A stretch of DNA of 64,000 nucleotides from the NCBI RefSeq assembly GCF_000721705.1, contig NZ_JOJL01000036.1, positions 62,001 through 126,000 on the forward strand, written 5' to 3'. Shown here piece after piece: positions 24,831 through 33,190 of this stretch (the stretch's first letter is position 1; each line of letters begins with the position of its first letter). The notes beneath the pieces are model-generated. The model searched no databases, was not told where the DNA came from, and saw nothing but the letters and a program-made list of their open reading frames with translations. Made by a program: the position numbers and the translations under genes. The stretch comes from Actinoplanes subtropicus (GTDB taxonomy: Bacteria > Actinomycetota > Actinomycetes > Mycobacteriales > Micromonosporaceae).

Positions 24831-25379
24831 GTGTCAATATCCGCGGTTTTGCACCGTAATCGGCGGCTCGCGGCCGGCGTGCTCACGGCGGTCGCGGTGG
24901 CGTCCCTGGCCGCCTGCGGATCGAACAGCTCCGCCAGCGGATCCTCCGCCGGCAGCGGCAGCACCAACGGCGACTCGGGCGGGAACGGCCGCCGCGCGCA
25001 GATGACCGCGTACATCCAGTGCCTCGCGCAGAACGGGGTGACGATCACGATGCCGTCCGGCGGGCCGAACGGGGCCGGGATGCCGTCGGGCGGTCCCAAC
25101 GGTGGTGGGACGCCGCCGTCGGGCGCGCCGAACGGGGCGGGAGCGGCTTCGGGGGCGCCGAACGGGGCGGGAGCGGCTTCGGGGGCGCCGAACGGGGCGG
25201 GAATGCCGTCGGGGGCGCCCAACGCGTCGGGCGGGCCGGGCGGCGGCGGACGCGGGCGCGAGCTGACCAAGCCGGACGGGGTCAGCGATGCGACCTGGGC
25301 CAAGGCGACCGCGGCGTGCGCCAGCCAGAAGCCGTCGGGCGGCGGCGGGAACGGCAGTAACGGCAGCAGCTCCAACTGA
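24831..25379 (+). CDS. Gly/Pro/Asn-rich repeat lipoprotein
   Basis: 182 residues. GTG 24831 follows AGGAGAA. A signal peptide ends with the lipobox SLAAC (cysteine near residue 29), followed by a Gly/Ser tether. A short conserved-looking segment MTAYIQCLAQNGVTITMP precedes about six copies of a 10-residue PSGAPNGAGA repeat and a terminal segment GVSDATWAKATAACASQ with a second cysteine. Proteins of this kind often neighbour MacB/FtsX-type transporters, as here (permease at 25728). Function unknown. Confidence 0.78.
   Translation: MSISAVLHRNRRLAAGVLTAVAVASLAACGSNSSASGSSAGSGSTNGDSGGNGRRAQMTAYIQCLAQNGVTITMPSGGPNGAGMPSGGPNGGGTPPSGAPNGAGAASGAPNGAGAASGAPNGAGMPSGAPNASGGPGGGGRGRELTKPDGVSDATWAKATAACASQKPSGGGGNGSNGSSSN
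25121..25210. repeat. 30-bp tandem repeats within the lipoprotein gene
   Basis: GGCGCCGAACGGGGCGGGA recurs every 30 bp, giving the decapeptide SGAPNGAGAA; two adjacent copies are identical and flanking copies are degenerate. All units keep the reading frame. Confidence 0.85.
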
Positions 25380-25398
25380 TCGCCACCGCGGGTATCTC

Positions 25399-25637
25399 GC
25401 TCAGTTAGATACTAGCCGGGCGAGATACCCGCCGGGCGAGATACCCGCCGGGCGAGATACCCGCCGGGCGAGATACTTGCTGAGTGAGTATCTTGCTGAG
25501 TGAGTATCTTGCTGAGTGAGTATCTTGCTGAGTGAGTATCTTGCTGAGTGAGTATCTTGCTGAGTGAGTACTTGCTGAGTGAGTATCTCGCTCAGCTAGT
25601 ATCTTCCTCGGCTAGTATCTCGCTCGGCTAGTTGCTT
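25399..25637. repeat. 16-bp tandem repeat array, about 15 diverged units, intergenic
   Basis: The 348-bp region between the lipoprotein and the permease holds no gene. It contains one introductory unit (25399-25414), four GC-rich units GCCGGGCGAGATACCC (25415-25478), then about ten units of the GCTGAGTGAGTATCTT type (25479-25637), the last three drifting to GCTCGGCTAGTATCTC. The phase is kept throughout except one 15-bp unit at 25559-25573. The two subfamilies differ mostly by transitions and by ATA versus TAT, giving AGATAC in one and its complement GTATCT in the other. No spacers, so not CRISPR. Confidence 0.92.
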
Positions 25638-25727
25638 GCGCGGCGTAAGAATCATGCAGCGCGCGAAACCCCAACCCCCGCAGCCGGTCGTAGGATCGCC
25701 CTGATCCGACGACGAGGTGGCTGCGCG

Positions 25728-26927
25728 ATGACGTTTTTCGAGATCATCCGGTTCGCCCTGCGTGGCGTGGCGGTCAACAAGCTGCGCTCCGGCCTGACCA
25801 TGCTCGGCATCCTGATCGGCGTGGCCGCGGTCATCCTGCTCGTCGCGGTCGGCAACGGCTCCGCCAAGGCGATCGCCGACCGCATCTCGGCGCTGGGCAC
25901 CAACACGCTCACCGTGATGAGTTCGACCCGCGGCTCGACCGGCACCGCCGGCCTGACCCTCAAGGACGCCGACGCGCTCACCGACCCGGTGCTCGCCCCG
26001 GACGTCAAGTCGGTCTCGCCGGTGGTCAGCACCTCGACCACGATGGTGTACGGCAGCACCTCGCACACCGTCAGCAACTTCGTCGGCACCACGCCCAGCT
26101 ACTTCGCCGCCTCGAACACGCCGGTCGCCTCGGGGAGCGCGTTCAGCGCCGACGACAACACCGAGGGCCGGCGGGTGGTCGTGATCGGCCAGACCGTCGC
26201 GGAAGACCTGTTTCCCGGGGTCGACCCGGTCGGTCAGCAGATCACCGCGGGCGGGGCGCTGTTCACCGTGATCGGCGTGCTGGCCGAGAAGAGCGAGTCG
26301 ACCGGCGCGTCCGACGCCAACGACGTCGCCATCGCGCCGATCGTCGCGGTCCGGCAGGTGCTGACCGGTTACGGCACGCTGACCTCGATCCTGGTCGAGG
26401 CGGCCGACCCGAAGATGGTCAGCACGGTCGAGTCCGAGGTCGGCGTAATCCTCGACGAGCACGTGCCGACCACCTCGACCGGCGCCGCCGGCTACCGGAT
26501 CCGCAGCGCCTCGCAGTTGCTCCAGACGCAGACCGCGACCGCCGACACGTTCACCACGCTGCTCGGGGCGGTCGCCGCGATCAGCCTGCTGGTCGGCGGC
26601 ATCGGCATCACCAACATCATGCTGGTGACGGTCACCGAACGGACCCGGGAGATCGGCATCCGCAAGGCCCTGGGCGCCCAACGGCGTACGATCATGACCC
26701 AGTTCTTGATCGAGGCGACGCTGCTGAGCTTCCTGGGCGGCGGTCTGGGGGTGGCCGCCGCCCTGATCGGCGCCCGGTTCACGATCGCCGGGGTGACCCC
26801 GGTCGTGGTGCCCAGCTCAGTCGTGCTCGCGCTCGGCGTGTCCGTCGTGATCGGTTTGTTCTTCGGCGGCCTGCCGGCCGCCCGTGCCGCCCGGCTCCGG
26901 CCGATCGACGCGTTGCGATACGAATAG
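25728..26927 (+). CDS. MacB/FtsX-type ABC transporter permease
   Basis: 399 residues. An N-terminal transmembrane helix in [35 protein letters not shown] (read in parts) precedes a ~220-residue extracytoplasmic MacB core domain ([11 protein letters not shown] ... [11 protein letters not shown]). Three C-terminal helices follow, with the MacB signature [22 protein letters not shown] 25728 follows GAGGTGG. No ATP-binding or adaptor gene is adjacent, so it must use an ATPase encoded elsewhere or has lost its partners. The neighbouring repeat lipoprotein may be an accessory factor. Confidence 0.88.
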   Translation: MTFFEIIRFALRGVAVNKLRSGLTMLGILIGVAAVILLVAVGNGSAKAIADRISALGTNTLTVMSSTRGSTGTAGLTLKDADALTDPVLAPDVKSVSPVVSTSTTMVYGSTSHTVSNFVGTTPSYFAASNTPVASGSAFSADDNTEGRRVVVIGQTVAEDLFPGVDPVGQQITAGGALFTVIGVLAEKSESTGASDANDVAIAPIVAVRQVLTGYGTLTSILVEAADPKMVSTVESEVGVILDEHVPTTSTGAAGYRIRSASQLLQTQTATADTFTTLLGAVAAISLLVGGIGITNIMLVTVTERTREIGIRKALGAQRRTIMTQFLIEATLLSFLGGGLGVAAALIGARFTIAGVTPVVVPSSVVLALGVSVVIGLFFGGLPAARAARLRPIDALRYE

Positions 26928-26930
26928 GGA

Positions 26931-27311
26931 TCAGGCTGAAGTGATCTCGATGGAGTCGACCCGGTTCGGGTAGAACGCGACGTGCTCCTTGATCTGGGCG
27001 ACCGCCTCGCGGGGCTGCTTGTACTCCCAGATCGCGTCGACCGCCTTGTCGCCGCCGGCCGGGATCGAGTAGTAGCTCGCGTCCCCCTTGTACGGGCAGT
27101 AGCTCTCGGTCGCGGTCGGCTCGAGCAGCGACGTGTCGACGTCGGCGAGCGGGATGTACTGCACCGCCGGGTAGGTCGACTCCTGCAGGGTCAGCGCCGC
27201 CCGGGTGTCGGCCACCACCGTGCCGGCCACCTTGACGACGACGCGCCCCTCGGTCGGCGTGATCGTGATCGGGTGATCGGGTCCGGGGTAGAGAACGGGC
27301 TTGTCGGCCAT
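26931..27311 (-). CDS. DUF427 family protein
   Basis: 126 residues of the DUF427 beta-tent fold: GRVVVKVAGTVVADTRAALTLQES, then YFCPYKGDA-like SYCPYKGDASYYS and the end PREAVAQIKEHVAFYP. The cysteine-proline-tyrosine-lysine-glycine motif is the family hallmark. Function of the family is not established. It converges with the permease (three-base gap) and is divergent from the deacylase gene. Confidence 0.88.
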   Translation of the reverse strand: MADKPVLYPGPDHPITITPTEGRVVVKVAGTVVADTRAALTLQESTYPAVQYIPLADVDTSLLEPTATESYCPYKGDASYYSIPAGGDKAVDAIWEYKQPREAVAQIKEHVAFYPNRVDSIEITSA

Positions 27312-27359
27312 GACGCCTCCTCAGAACGACGAATTCGATCCAACGGTACTGTCGATCTC

Positions 27360-27827
27360 ATGCGAGGACCCGCGGAGACGGCCGCCACCGCGTTGGGCGT
27401 CGATCACACAGTCGTACGCCATGGACCGGTCGGCAGCGTCGCGGAGGCCGCCGCCGCGCAGGGTGTCGAGGTGCGTGACCTGGTCAAGACGATCGTCGTG
27501 CGCCGCGCGGCCGACGACTATGTGTTCGTTCTGGTCCCGGGTGATCGGCAGATCTCCTGGCCGAAGCTGCGCGCTCTGCTCGGCGTCAACCGGCTGTCGC
27601 TGCCGGATGCCGCCACGGCGAAGGATGCGACCGGTTATGAGCGGGGCACCATCACGCCGTTCGGCTCCGCGAAGGCGTGGCCGGTGATCGCCGACGAGTC
27701 CACCCGGGGCCGCGTCATCAACCTGGGCGCCGGCGAGCGCGGCGTGGGCCTCCGGGTCGCGGCGGACGAGGCGATGGCGGCGCTCGGCGGAACATTCGCG
27801 GACGTGACGGAGCCGACAGCGGCGTGA
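27360..27827 (+). CDS. YbaK/EbsC-type aminoacyl-tRNA deacylase
   Basis: 155-residue stand-alone editing domain related to YbaK and the ProRS INS domain: VVRHGPVGSVAEAAAAQGVE, the lysine in LVKTIVVRR, LVPGDRQISWPKLRALLG and GYERGTITPFGS. These hydrolyse mischarged tRNAs such as Cys-tRNA(Pro) or Ala-tRNA(Pro). ATG 27360; short divergent spacing to DUF427. Specific tRNA not determinable from sequence. Confidence 0.87.
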   Translation: MRGPAETAATALGVDHTVVRHGPVGSVAEAAAAQGVEVRDLVKTIVVRRAADDYVFVLVPGDRQISWPKLRALLGVNRLSLPDAATAKDATGYERGTITPFGSAKAWPVIADESTRGRVINLGAGERGVGLRVAADEAMAALGGTFADVTEPTAA

Positions 27828-27855
27828 TCTTGCGGAAGCGGGTACGTTCACCGTT

Positions 27856-28206
27856 GTGACGAGCGACGATCCGATTCAGCCCGATGTTCCCCCGTCCGGC
27901 ACCGGCTGCGTCGAGTGCCTCGACGGCGGCGGCTGGTGGTTCCACCTGCGCCGCTGCGCGCAGTGCGGGCACATCGGCTGCTGCGACAGCTCTCCGGCGC
28001 AGCATGCCACCGCCCACTGGAAGGCGACCGGCCACCCGATCATCCAGTCGTTCGAGCCCGGCGAGGACTGGTTCTGGGACTTCTCGACCGAGGAGGCCGG
28101 CAACGGTCCCCGGTTGGCGCCGGCCGACAGTCACCCGCTGGACCAGCCCGCTCCCGGCCCCGCCGGCGCGGTACCGGCCGACTGGCGCTCCCACCTGAAC
28201 CGCTGA
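27856..28206 (+). CDS. UBP-type zinc-finger domain protein
   Basis: 116 residues. The zinc ligands are CVECL, CAQCGHIGCCDSS and HATAHWKATGHPI, the arrangement of the ZnF-UBP (ubiquitin-hydrolase zinc finger) domain. This occurs as a short free-standing protein in actinobacteria, which have no canonical ubiquitin. The C-terminal 40 residues are disordered Pro/Ala-rich. GTG start at 27856. Function unknown. Confidence 0.85.
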   Translation: MTSDDPIQPDVPPSGTGCVECLDGGGWWFHLRRCAQCGHIGCCDSSPAQHATAHWKATGHPIIQSFEPGEDWFWDFSTEEAGNGPRLAPADSHPLDQPAPGPAGAVPADWRSHLNR

Positions 28207-28210
28207 AAAA

Positions 28211-28246
28211 GGCTCCCCGGCTGGCTTAGAGTCGGCACGGGGAGCC
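28211..28246. terminator. Hairpin terminator after the zinc-finger gene
   Basis: GGCTCCCCG (28211-28219) pairs perfectly with CGGGGAGCC (28238-28246); the stem follows an A-run just after the stop codon at 28206. Confidence 0.75.
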
Positions 28247-28265
28247 TGACGCGGGGGTGTGCAAG

Positions 28266-28736
28266 GTGTCCGATCCGATGCTTGACTCGATCATGAGCCG
28301 CAACGACTGGAGCGAGCCGGACAGCGTGCTGGGCACGTATGTGGCGCAGATGGATCGGCTGACCAAGCCGGTCGATCCGGGGGTGCCGCTGAGCCTGACC
28401 GTGCACGGCCTGCTGGTCAGCGGCGACCTGATCCCGCAGTGGCAGTGGTTCGCCGAGGTGAGCGAGCTCGATGACTACCAGGACGCCTTCTACACCGGCA
28501 TGGCCGAGCACATGAAGGAGCAGTCCGACCTCGCCCACGACGCGATCCGGGTGCGTGACGTCGGCGGTGAGGTGACCCACCGCCAGATGAGCGCGCTGAT
28601 GGCCCCGACCAAGTACATCCACCTGCGCAACACGCGGATCTACTCGCCGGACAGCAAGCCCGGCTCGGGCCGGCTGTGGCGGGGCAGGCTCTGCGATGTC
28701 TCCGGCTGGACCCCCGGCGTCTCCTCGAATTCCTGA
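28266..28736 (+). CDS. Conserved hypothetical protein, possibly GvpU-like
   Basis: 156 residues starting at GTG 28266 (GTG 28257 is three codons earlier). The middle contains a strand-rich core LSLTVHGLLVSGDLIPQWQWF followed by an alpha-helical stretch and APTKYIHLRNTRIY. The TVxGLLVSGxLI pattern is reminiscent of gas-vesicle accessory protein GvpU, but no gas-vesicle genes are nearby and the match is weak. Its last 97 bp are antisense to the end of the DUF6114 gene, an unusually deep convergent overlap. Confidence 0.6.
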   Translation: MSDPMLDSIMSRNDWSEPDSVLGTYVAQMDRLTKPVDPGVPLSLTVHGLLVSGDLIPQWQWFAEVSELDDYQDAFYTGMAEHMKEQSDLAHDAIRVRDVGGEVTHRQMSALMAPTKYIHLRNTRIYSPDSKPGSGRLWRGRLCDVSGWTPGVSSNS

Positions 28737-29212
28737 GGCTCGTCCTCGCCGCGCCAGAAGTCGAGGGTCTCCCGGTCGTCCGGCCGGCCGGGGGGTTGCG
28801 CGCCGTCGTTCTCCGCCGGCTGCGCGGGCGCCTCCGGCGACTCTTGCGGTACGCCCGGGGCTACCGGATATTTCGACGGGGACCACGCGAACGTCAGCGC
28901 CGAGCCGACCAGCGCCAGCAGCAGGCCGATCACGAAGCCGCCCAGGTTCGAGGTGAGCCAGGAGGCGAGCGCGAGCACGGTCGCGACCAGCGAGTAGAAC
29001 AGCCGCTGCGCCGGACTGAAGATCATCAGCAGCCCGAGCAGCGCGAGCAGGATCGGCAGCAGATAGCCGATGACCCCCTGCATGCCGACGTGCATCACGA
29101 CCGGCAGCGGTGCCTTCACGGTCAGGAAGATCTCGGTGCCGCCGAGGAAGACGAACAGCCCGCCCCAGAAGGGACGGGCATGCCGCCAGTGCCAGAACTT
29201 GGAACGGGCCAT
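28640..29212 (-). CDS. DUF6114 domain membrane protein
   Basis: 190 residues. Basic N-terminus RSKFWHWRHARPFWGGLFVFLGGTEIF, then about four transmembrane segments (GYLLPILLALLGLLMIF, FYSLVATVLALASWLT, GGFVIGLLLALVGSALTFAW) and an acidic, proline-rich tail. This is the DUF6114 pattern, nearly always encoded after a DUF6230 protein in actinobacteria, as here (TGATG overlap). The pair probably forms a surface or membrane complex; role unknown. The tail overlaps the gene on the other strand by 97 bp. Confidence 0.82.
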   Translation of the reverse strand: MARSKFWHWRHARPFWGGLFVFLGGTEIFLTVKAPLPVVMHVGMQGVIGYLLPILLALLGLLMIFSPAQRLFYSLVATVLALASWLTSNLGGFVIGLLLALVGSALTFAWSPSKYPVAPGVPQESPEAPAQPAENDGAQPPGRPDDRETLDFWRGEDEPQEFEETPGVQPETSQSLPRHSRPEPGLLSGE

Positions 29213-29847
29213 CAGCAACCGCTGCCGGTGAACGACATCCGCAGGTGCGGCAGGGTGAACCGGGCCGCGGTGGTGGCGTAGTTGTTCTGCCGCAGGTTGT
29301 TGATGTCGACGGTGTCGGCCTGCTGGCCGAACACGCCCTCGCCGCCCTTGATGGTCTTGCCGGTGGCCGGGTCGGTCACCTTGTCGAAGGTGCTGGCGTC
29401 CTGGCCGACGTTGATGTTCACGAAGTCGGCGTCGCCGTTGATCTGGTCGGAGTCGACCACCAGGGCCTTGGCCTGGACCTTGTTGCCGTTGTCGCCCGCG
29501 GTGATCTTGAGGTTGATGGCGCCGAGGTCGACGCTCTGGCACAGGTTGGTCAGCTGGGCGGAGTTGATCGCGGACACGATCAGCACCAGCTGGCCGCCGG
29601 TGTTGCCGGCGTTCGGGCTGTTGTCGATCATGTTGTCGAGCGTGGCGTACTGCTCGAAGCCGTCGCCGTGGAGGTTGGTGGCGGTGACCGTGAACGGCAT
29701 GCCGGAGATCGAGAAGTTGGCGGCGAGGACGCCGCTCGCGGTCAGGGCGACCATGCCGGCGGTCACCACGCCGGTGATGGCGATCATGCCGCCGAAACGC
29801 TTCCAGCGGACCCCGCCGGCGGTGGGAACAGTCTCCGGTGTGGTCAT
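29212..29847 (-). CDS. DUF6230 family cell-surface protein
   Basis: 211 residues. An N-terminal membrane helix (GGMIAITGVVTAGMVALTASGVLA) leads to an exported beta-rich domain beginning ANFSISGMPFTVTATNLHGDGFEQYA, the DUF6230 signature, with two cysteines (LCQSVDLG and the C-terminal GSGC). ATG 29847 has AAGGAG upstream. It is coupled to the DUF6114 gene and divergent from the small secreted protein at 30145, a three-gene layout that recurs in streptomycetes and relatives. Confidence 0.85.
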   Translation of the reverse strand: MTTPETVPTAGGVRWKRFGGMIAITGVVTAGMVALTASGVLAANFSISGMPFTVTATNLHGDGFEQYATLDNMIDNSPNAGNTGGQLVLIVSAINSAQLTNLCQSVDLGAINLKITAGDNGNKVQAKALVVDSDQINGDADFVNINVGQDASTFDKVTDPATGKTIKGGEGVFGQQADTVDINNLRQNNYATTAARFTLPHLRMSFTGSGC

Positions 29848-30024
29848 CCGGGCACTCCTTTGTGTATCGAAGACAATCTGGCGGAATTGTTTTGTAGCTC
29901 AGCCACAATGGCCGGGAAAATGTCGCAGGTCTATGCAGCGCCCCGAAGTTACCGCTCGGTATCGGTCCGGTCAAGGGGTAATTACCTGGGATTTCGGGTC
30001 GCGTAAAGATCCGCGTCGAATGGG

Positions 30025-30054
30025 TTGACTCGCCAGTAGCTTCGGGCATATACA
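30025..30054 (+). promoter_or_regulatory. Near-consensus sigma-70-type promoter for the secreted protein
   Basis: TTGACT (30025-30030), an 18-bp spacer and TATACA (30049-30054) lie in the 297-bp divergent intergenic region. Transcription would begin near 30061, giving a leader of about 84 nt before ATG 30145. Nothing else recognisable was seen in this intergenic stretch. Confidence 0.65.
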
Positions 30055-30144
30055 TCGACCGCACTTAATCATCCGGTAAGGTCCTCTGCCTCCCCCCGCA
30101 GGAGCCCGCCGGGTGCGTACCGTCCTCGAGAGGGAGGAACACCC

Positions 30145-30822
30145 ATGCGTGCGTCCAGAACCGCCCCGATCGCCGCGCTCGCGGCCCTTGCGTTGGCCCT
30201 GACGGCGTCACCGGCCCGGGCCGACGACCCGGCCTCGGTGCTCACCACCGGCGCCGCCGGCACCGCCGGCACCAACGTCGCCGACGGCGACGTGCTGAAC
30301 GCCTCGGTGGCGGCCGGCACCACGGCCAACTTCGCCACCGCGGCCGGCGGCTCGACCGGCGTCAAGTGCGCCGTGTCGGCCTTCACCGCCACCGTCGTCG
30401 ACAACCCGGCGGCGCCCAGCGTGGCCACCGAGTCGACCACCGCGCACACGTTCTCCTCGTGCACCGCCAACATTTTCGGCGTGACCAAGGTGAACAGCGT
30501 GACCGTCAACAACCTGCCCTACGGCACCACGGTGGACAGCGCCACGGGCGCCGTCACGGTGACCGGCACCGCCACGGCGCCGATCCAGACCACCCTGTCG
30601 ATGGGCACGATCCTGGGCTCGATCACCTGCGTCTACCAGGCGACCAACGGCTCGATCAGCGGCGTCACGTCCAACACCGACAACTCGATCGCCTTCACCG
30701 ACCAGGCGTTCAGCAAGACGTCCGGCTCGTCGCTCTGCCCGAGCTCCGGCTTCTTCACCGCCACGTACGCGCCGGTGCAGGACACCTCGGTCGACGGCAG
30801 CCCGTCGGTCTTCACGAACTGA
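30145..30822 (+). CDS. Small secreted protein linked to the DUF6230/DUF6114 pair
   Basis: 225 residues. GGGAGGA precedes ATG 30145. The signal peptide (RASRTAPIAALAALALALTASPARA) gives an exported protein that is almost entirely Ala/Thr/Ser/Val beta strand, with four cysteines (VKCAVSAF, FSSCTANIFG, SITCVYQ, SSLCPSSGF) that can form two disulfides. Such proteins accompany DUF6230/DUF6114 genes in actinobacteria. It is likely an abundant surface or extracellular beta-sandwich; no enzyme motif. Confidence 0.78.
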   Translation: MRASRTAPIAALAALALALTASPARADDPASVLTTGAAGTAGTNVADGDVLNASVAAGTTANFATAAGGSTGVKCAVSAFTATVVDNPAAPSVATESTTAHTFSSCTANIFGVTKVNSVTVNNLPYGTTVDSATGAVTVTGTATAPIQTTLSMGTILGSITCVYQATNGSISGVTSNTDNSIAFTDQAFSKTSGSSLCPSSGFFTATYAPVQDTSVDGSPSVFTN

Positions 30823-30834
30823 CACTCCTAGGGA

Positions 30835-30882
30835 GGCGTGTTCGCGGCCGGGGTTCGCCCGAGCCCCGGCCGTGAACACGCC
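30835..30882 (+). terminator. Very strong hairpin terminator
   Basis: A 19-bp stem with one mismatch: the 5' arm from GGCGTGTTCG through GGCCGGGG and the 3' arm from CCCCGGCC through GAACACGCC. It follows the secreted-protein stop at 30822 and insulates the cellulase promoter. Confidence 0.88.
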
Positions 30883-30894
30883 GTTCGGCGCGCG

Positions 30895-30924
30895 TTGACA
30901 CCGGACAAAGGCCACCATCAATAT
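30895..30924 (+). promoter_or_regulatory. Consensus promoter of the GH9 cellulase, apparently leaderless
   Basis: A perfect TTGACA (30895-30900), 18-bp spacer and CAATAT (30919-30924). The predicted start site, seven bases after the -10 box, coincides with the A of ATG 30931, and no ribosome-binding site precedes that ATG. This fits a leaderless mRNA. Confidence 0.7.
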
Positions 30925-30930
30925 GTCAGC

Positions 30931-33144
30931 ATGCCTTTGTGGGAGCGCTCCCGAATTGTTTCCGTCCTGGTCGCGGCGTCGCTTCTGACGCTCGGCGCCG
31001 CCGGGCCCGCTTCGGCCGACGAGGTCGAGCAGGTCAAGAACGGCGGATTCGACGGCACCACCGATCCGTTCTGGTCGACCGCGGGTATGCCGATGACCCT
31101 GACCGGCGGGCAGGCCTGCGTGGACGTGCCCGGCGGCACGACAAACCGCTGGGACGTCGCGATCGGGCAGAACGATCTGCCCCTGGTCGCCGGACAGTCC
31201 TACCGCTTCAGCTTCGACGCCTCCGGCAATGCGGGCCACGTGGTCCGGGCGATCGTCGGGCTCGCCGTCAGCCCGTACGACACCTACTTCGAGCAGTCGC
31301 CGACGCTCGGCGGACTGACGCACTACTCGGCCACCTTCACCGCGAGCACCGGCACCACGCAGGGTCAGGTCGCCTTCCAACTGGGCGGCAGCGCCGACCC
31401 GTGGCACTTCTGCCTGGACAACGTGTCGCTGGTCGGGGGCGTTCCGCCGGTGGTGTACGTGCCGGACACCGGCCCGCGGGTGCGGGTCAACCAGGTGGCG
31501 TACCTGCCGGACGGCCCGAAGACCGCGACCGTGGTGACCGCCGCGACCACCGCGCTGCCCTGGCAGTTGAACGACGCGGCCGGTCGGGTCGTCGCGCGCG
31601 GCACGTCGACGCCGCGTGGGGTGGACGTCTCGTCCGGGCAGAACGTGCAGACGATCGATTTCGGCCGGTTCACGCGTGCCGGCACCGGCTACACCATCAC
31701 GGCGGACGGCGAGACCAGCCGGCCGTTCGACATCGGTTCCGGGGCTTACCGGTCGCTTCGGGCCGACGCGCTCAAGTTCTACTACACCCAGCGCAGCGGC
31801 ATCGCGATCGACGACGCGCTGCGGCCGGGCTACGGTCGCGCGGCCGGGCACGTCGACGTCGCGCCGAACCAGGGCGACGGGAACGTTCCCTGCCAGGCCG
31901 GCGTCTGCGACTACCGGCTCGACGTGCGCGGCGGCTGGTACGACGCCGGGGACCATGGCAAGTACGTGGTCAACGGCGGCATCTCCACGTGGGAGCTGCT
32001 GAACGAGTTCGAGCGCTCGCCCGGCGTACGCACGGTGAATCTGAACATCCCGGAGAGCGGAAACCGCTTGCCCGACCTCCTCGACGAGGCACGCTGGGAG
32101 CTGAACTTCCTGCTGGAGATGCAGGTGCCGGCGGGCGAGCCGGACGCCGGGATGGTCCACCACAAGGTGCACGACCAGAACTGGACCGGGCTGCCGCTGC
32201 TGCCCGCGCAGGACCCGCAGCCGCGCGAGCTGCACCCGGTCTCGACCGCGGCGACGCTCAACCTGGCCGCGGTGGCCGCGCAGGCCGCCCGCATCTACCG
32301 CAAGTACGACCCGGCCTTCGCGGCGCGGGCACTGCGGGCGGCGCGCACCGCCTACGCGGCGGCCAAGGCGAATCCGGCCCGGTACGCGCCGGCGAGCGAC
32401 GGCACCGGCGGTGGCGCGTACAACGACGACAACGTGACCGACGAGTTCTACTGGGCGGCGGCCGAGCTGTTCCTCACCACCGGGGAAAAGGCTTACCGGA
32501 CCGACGTCCTGGCCTCGCCGGACCACACCGCCGACATCTTCGGAGCGGGCGCGTTCGACTGGGCGTCGACCGCCGCCGCCGGCCGGCTCGATCTCGCCCT
32601 GGTCCCGAACCACCTGCCGGGGCTTTCGGCCGTCAAGGCATCGGTGGTCGCCGGAGCGCAGAAGTATCTGGCCGTTCAGAAGGCGCAGGCGTACGGCGTT
32701 CCGTACGCCCCGGCGAACAACATGTGGGACTGGGGTTCGAACAGCATCATCCTGAACAACCTGGTGGTGCTGGCCGGCGCCTACTCGCTGACCGGCAACC
32801 CGAAGTACCGGAACTCGGTGCTCGCCGGCGTCGACTACGTGCTGGGCCGGAACGCCCTCAACCAGTCGTACGTGACCGGTTACGGCGAGGTGAGCTCGCA
32901 GAACGAGCACAGCCGCTGGTACGCGCACGAGCTCGACCCGACGCTGCCACACCCGCCGAACGGCACGCTCGCCGGCGGCGCCAACTCGTCCATTCAGGAC
33001 CCGTACGCGCAGGGCAAGCTCACCGGCTGCGTGGCACAGTTCTGCTACATCGACGACATCCAGTCCTGGTCGACCAACGAGGAGGCGATCAACTGGAACG
33101 CGGCGCTCTCCTGGGTGTCCGCGTTCGTCGCCGACCAGGGGTGA
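30931..33144 (+). CDS. Secreted GH9 endoglucanase/cellulase with N-terminal CBM
   Basis: 737 residues. Signal peptide to about residue 31 ([18 protein letters not shown]). Residues ~32-180 form a CBM4/9-type jelly roll ([12 protein letters not shown] ... FCLDNVSL). Residues ~190-275 form the Ig-like CelD_N domain ([18 protein letters not shown]). The GH9 (alpha/alpha)6 barrel follows, with the catalytic base pair of aspartates in [13 protein letters not shown] and the acid glutamate in [10 protein letters not shown] at the end. It hydrolyses beta-1,4-glucans outside the cell. No dockerin is present. Start ATG 30931 fits the signal peptide; regulation by the embedded CebR-type box is likely. 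Confidence 0.93.
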   Translation: MPLWERSRIVSVLVAASLLTLGAAGPASADEVEQVKNGGFDGTTDPFWSTAGMPMTLTGGQACVDVPGGTTNRWDVAIGQNDLPLVAGQSYRFSFDASGNAGHVVRAIVGLAVSPYDTYFEQSPTLGGLTHYSATFTASTGTTQGQVAFQLGGSADPWHFCLDNVSLVGGVPPVVYVPDTGPRVRVNQVAYLPDGPKTATVVTAATTALPWQLNDAAGRVVARGTSTPRGVDVSSGQNVQTIDFGRFTRAGTGYTITADGETSRPFDIGSGAYRSLRADALKFYYTQRSGIAIDDALRPGYGRAAGHVDVAPNQGDGNVPCQAGVCDYRLDVRGGWYDAGDHGKYVVNGGISTWELLNEFERSPGVRTVNLNIPESGNRLPDLLDEARWELNFLLEMQVPAGEPDAGMVHHKVHDQNWTGLPLLPAQDPQPRELHPVSTAATLNLAAVAAQAARIYRKYDPAFAARALRAARTAYAAAKANPARYAPASDGTGGGAYNDDNVTDEFYWAAAELFLTTGEKAYRTDVLASPDHTADIFGAGAFDWASTAAAGRLDLALVPNHLPGLSAVKASVVAGAQKYLAVQKAQAYGVPYAPANNMWDWGSNSIILNNLVVLAGAYSLTGNPKYRNSVLAGVDYVLGRNALNQSYVTGYGEVSSQNEHSRWYAHELDPTLPHPPNGTLAGGANSSIQDPYAQGKLTGCVAQFCYIDDIQSWSTNEEAINWNAALSWVSAFVADQG
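30940..30953. promoter_or_regulatory. CebR-type operator inside the cellulase coding start
   Basis: TGGGAGCGCTCCCG matches 13 of 14 bases of the palindromic CebR box TGGGAGCGCTCCCA known from streptomycete cellulose/cellooligosaccharide control. It lies at about +10 to +23 relative to the predicted transcription start and encodes codons 4-8 of the signal peptide. Repression by a LacI-family CebR, relieved by cellobiose, is inferred. Confidence 0.75.
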
Positions 33145-33190
33145 GAAAAACCGGCTGCGGACGTGCCGTCACCCTCCATAGGGTGGCGGC

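Noticed and set aside
25399..25637. Possible CRISPR array
   Set aside because: Units are 16 bp and contiguous with no spacers; no cas genes in the window.
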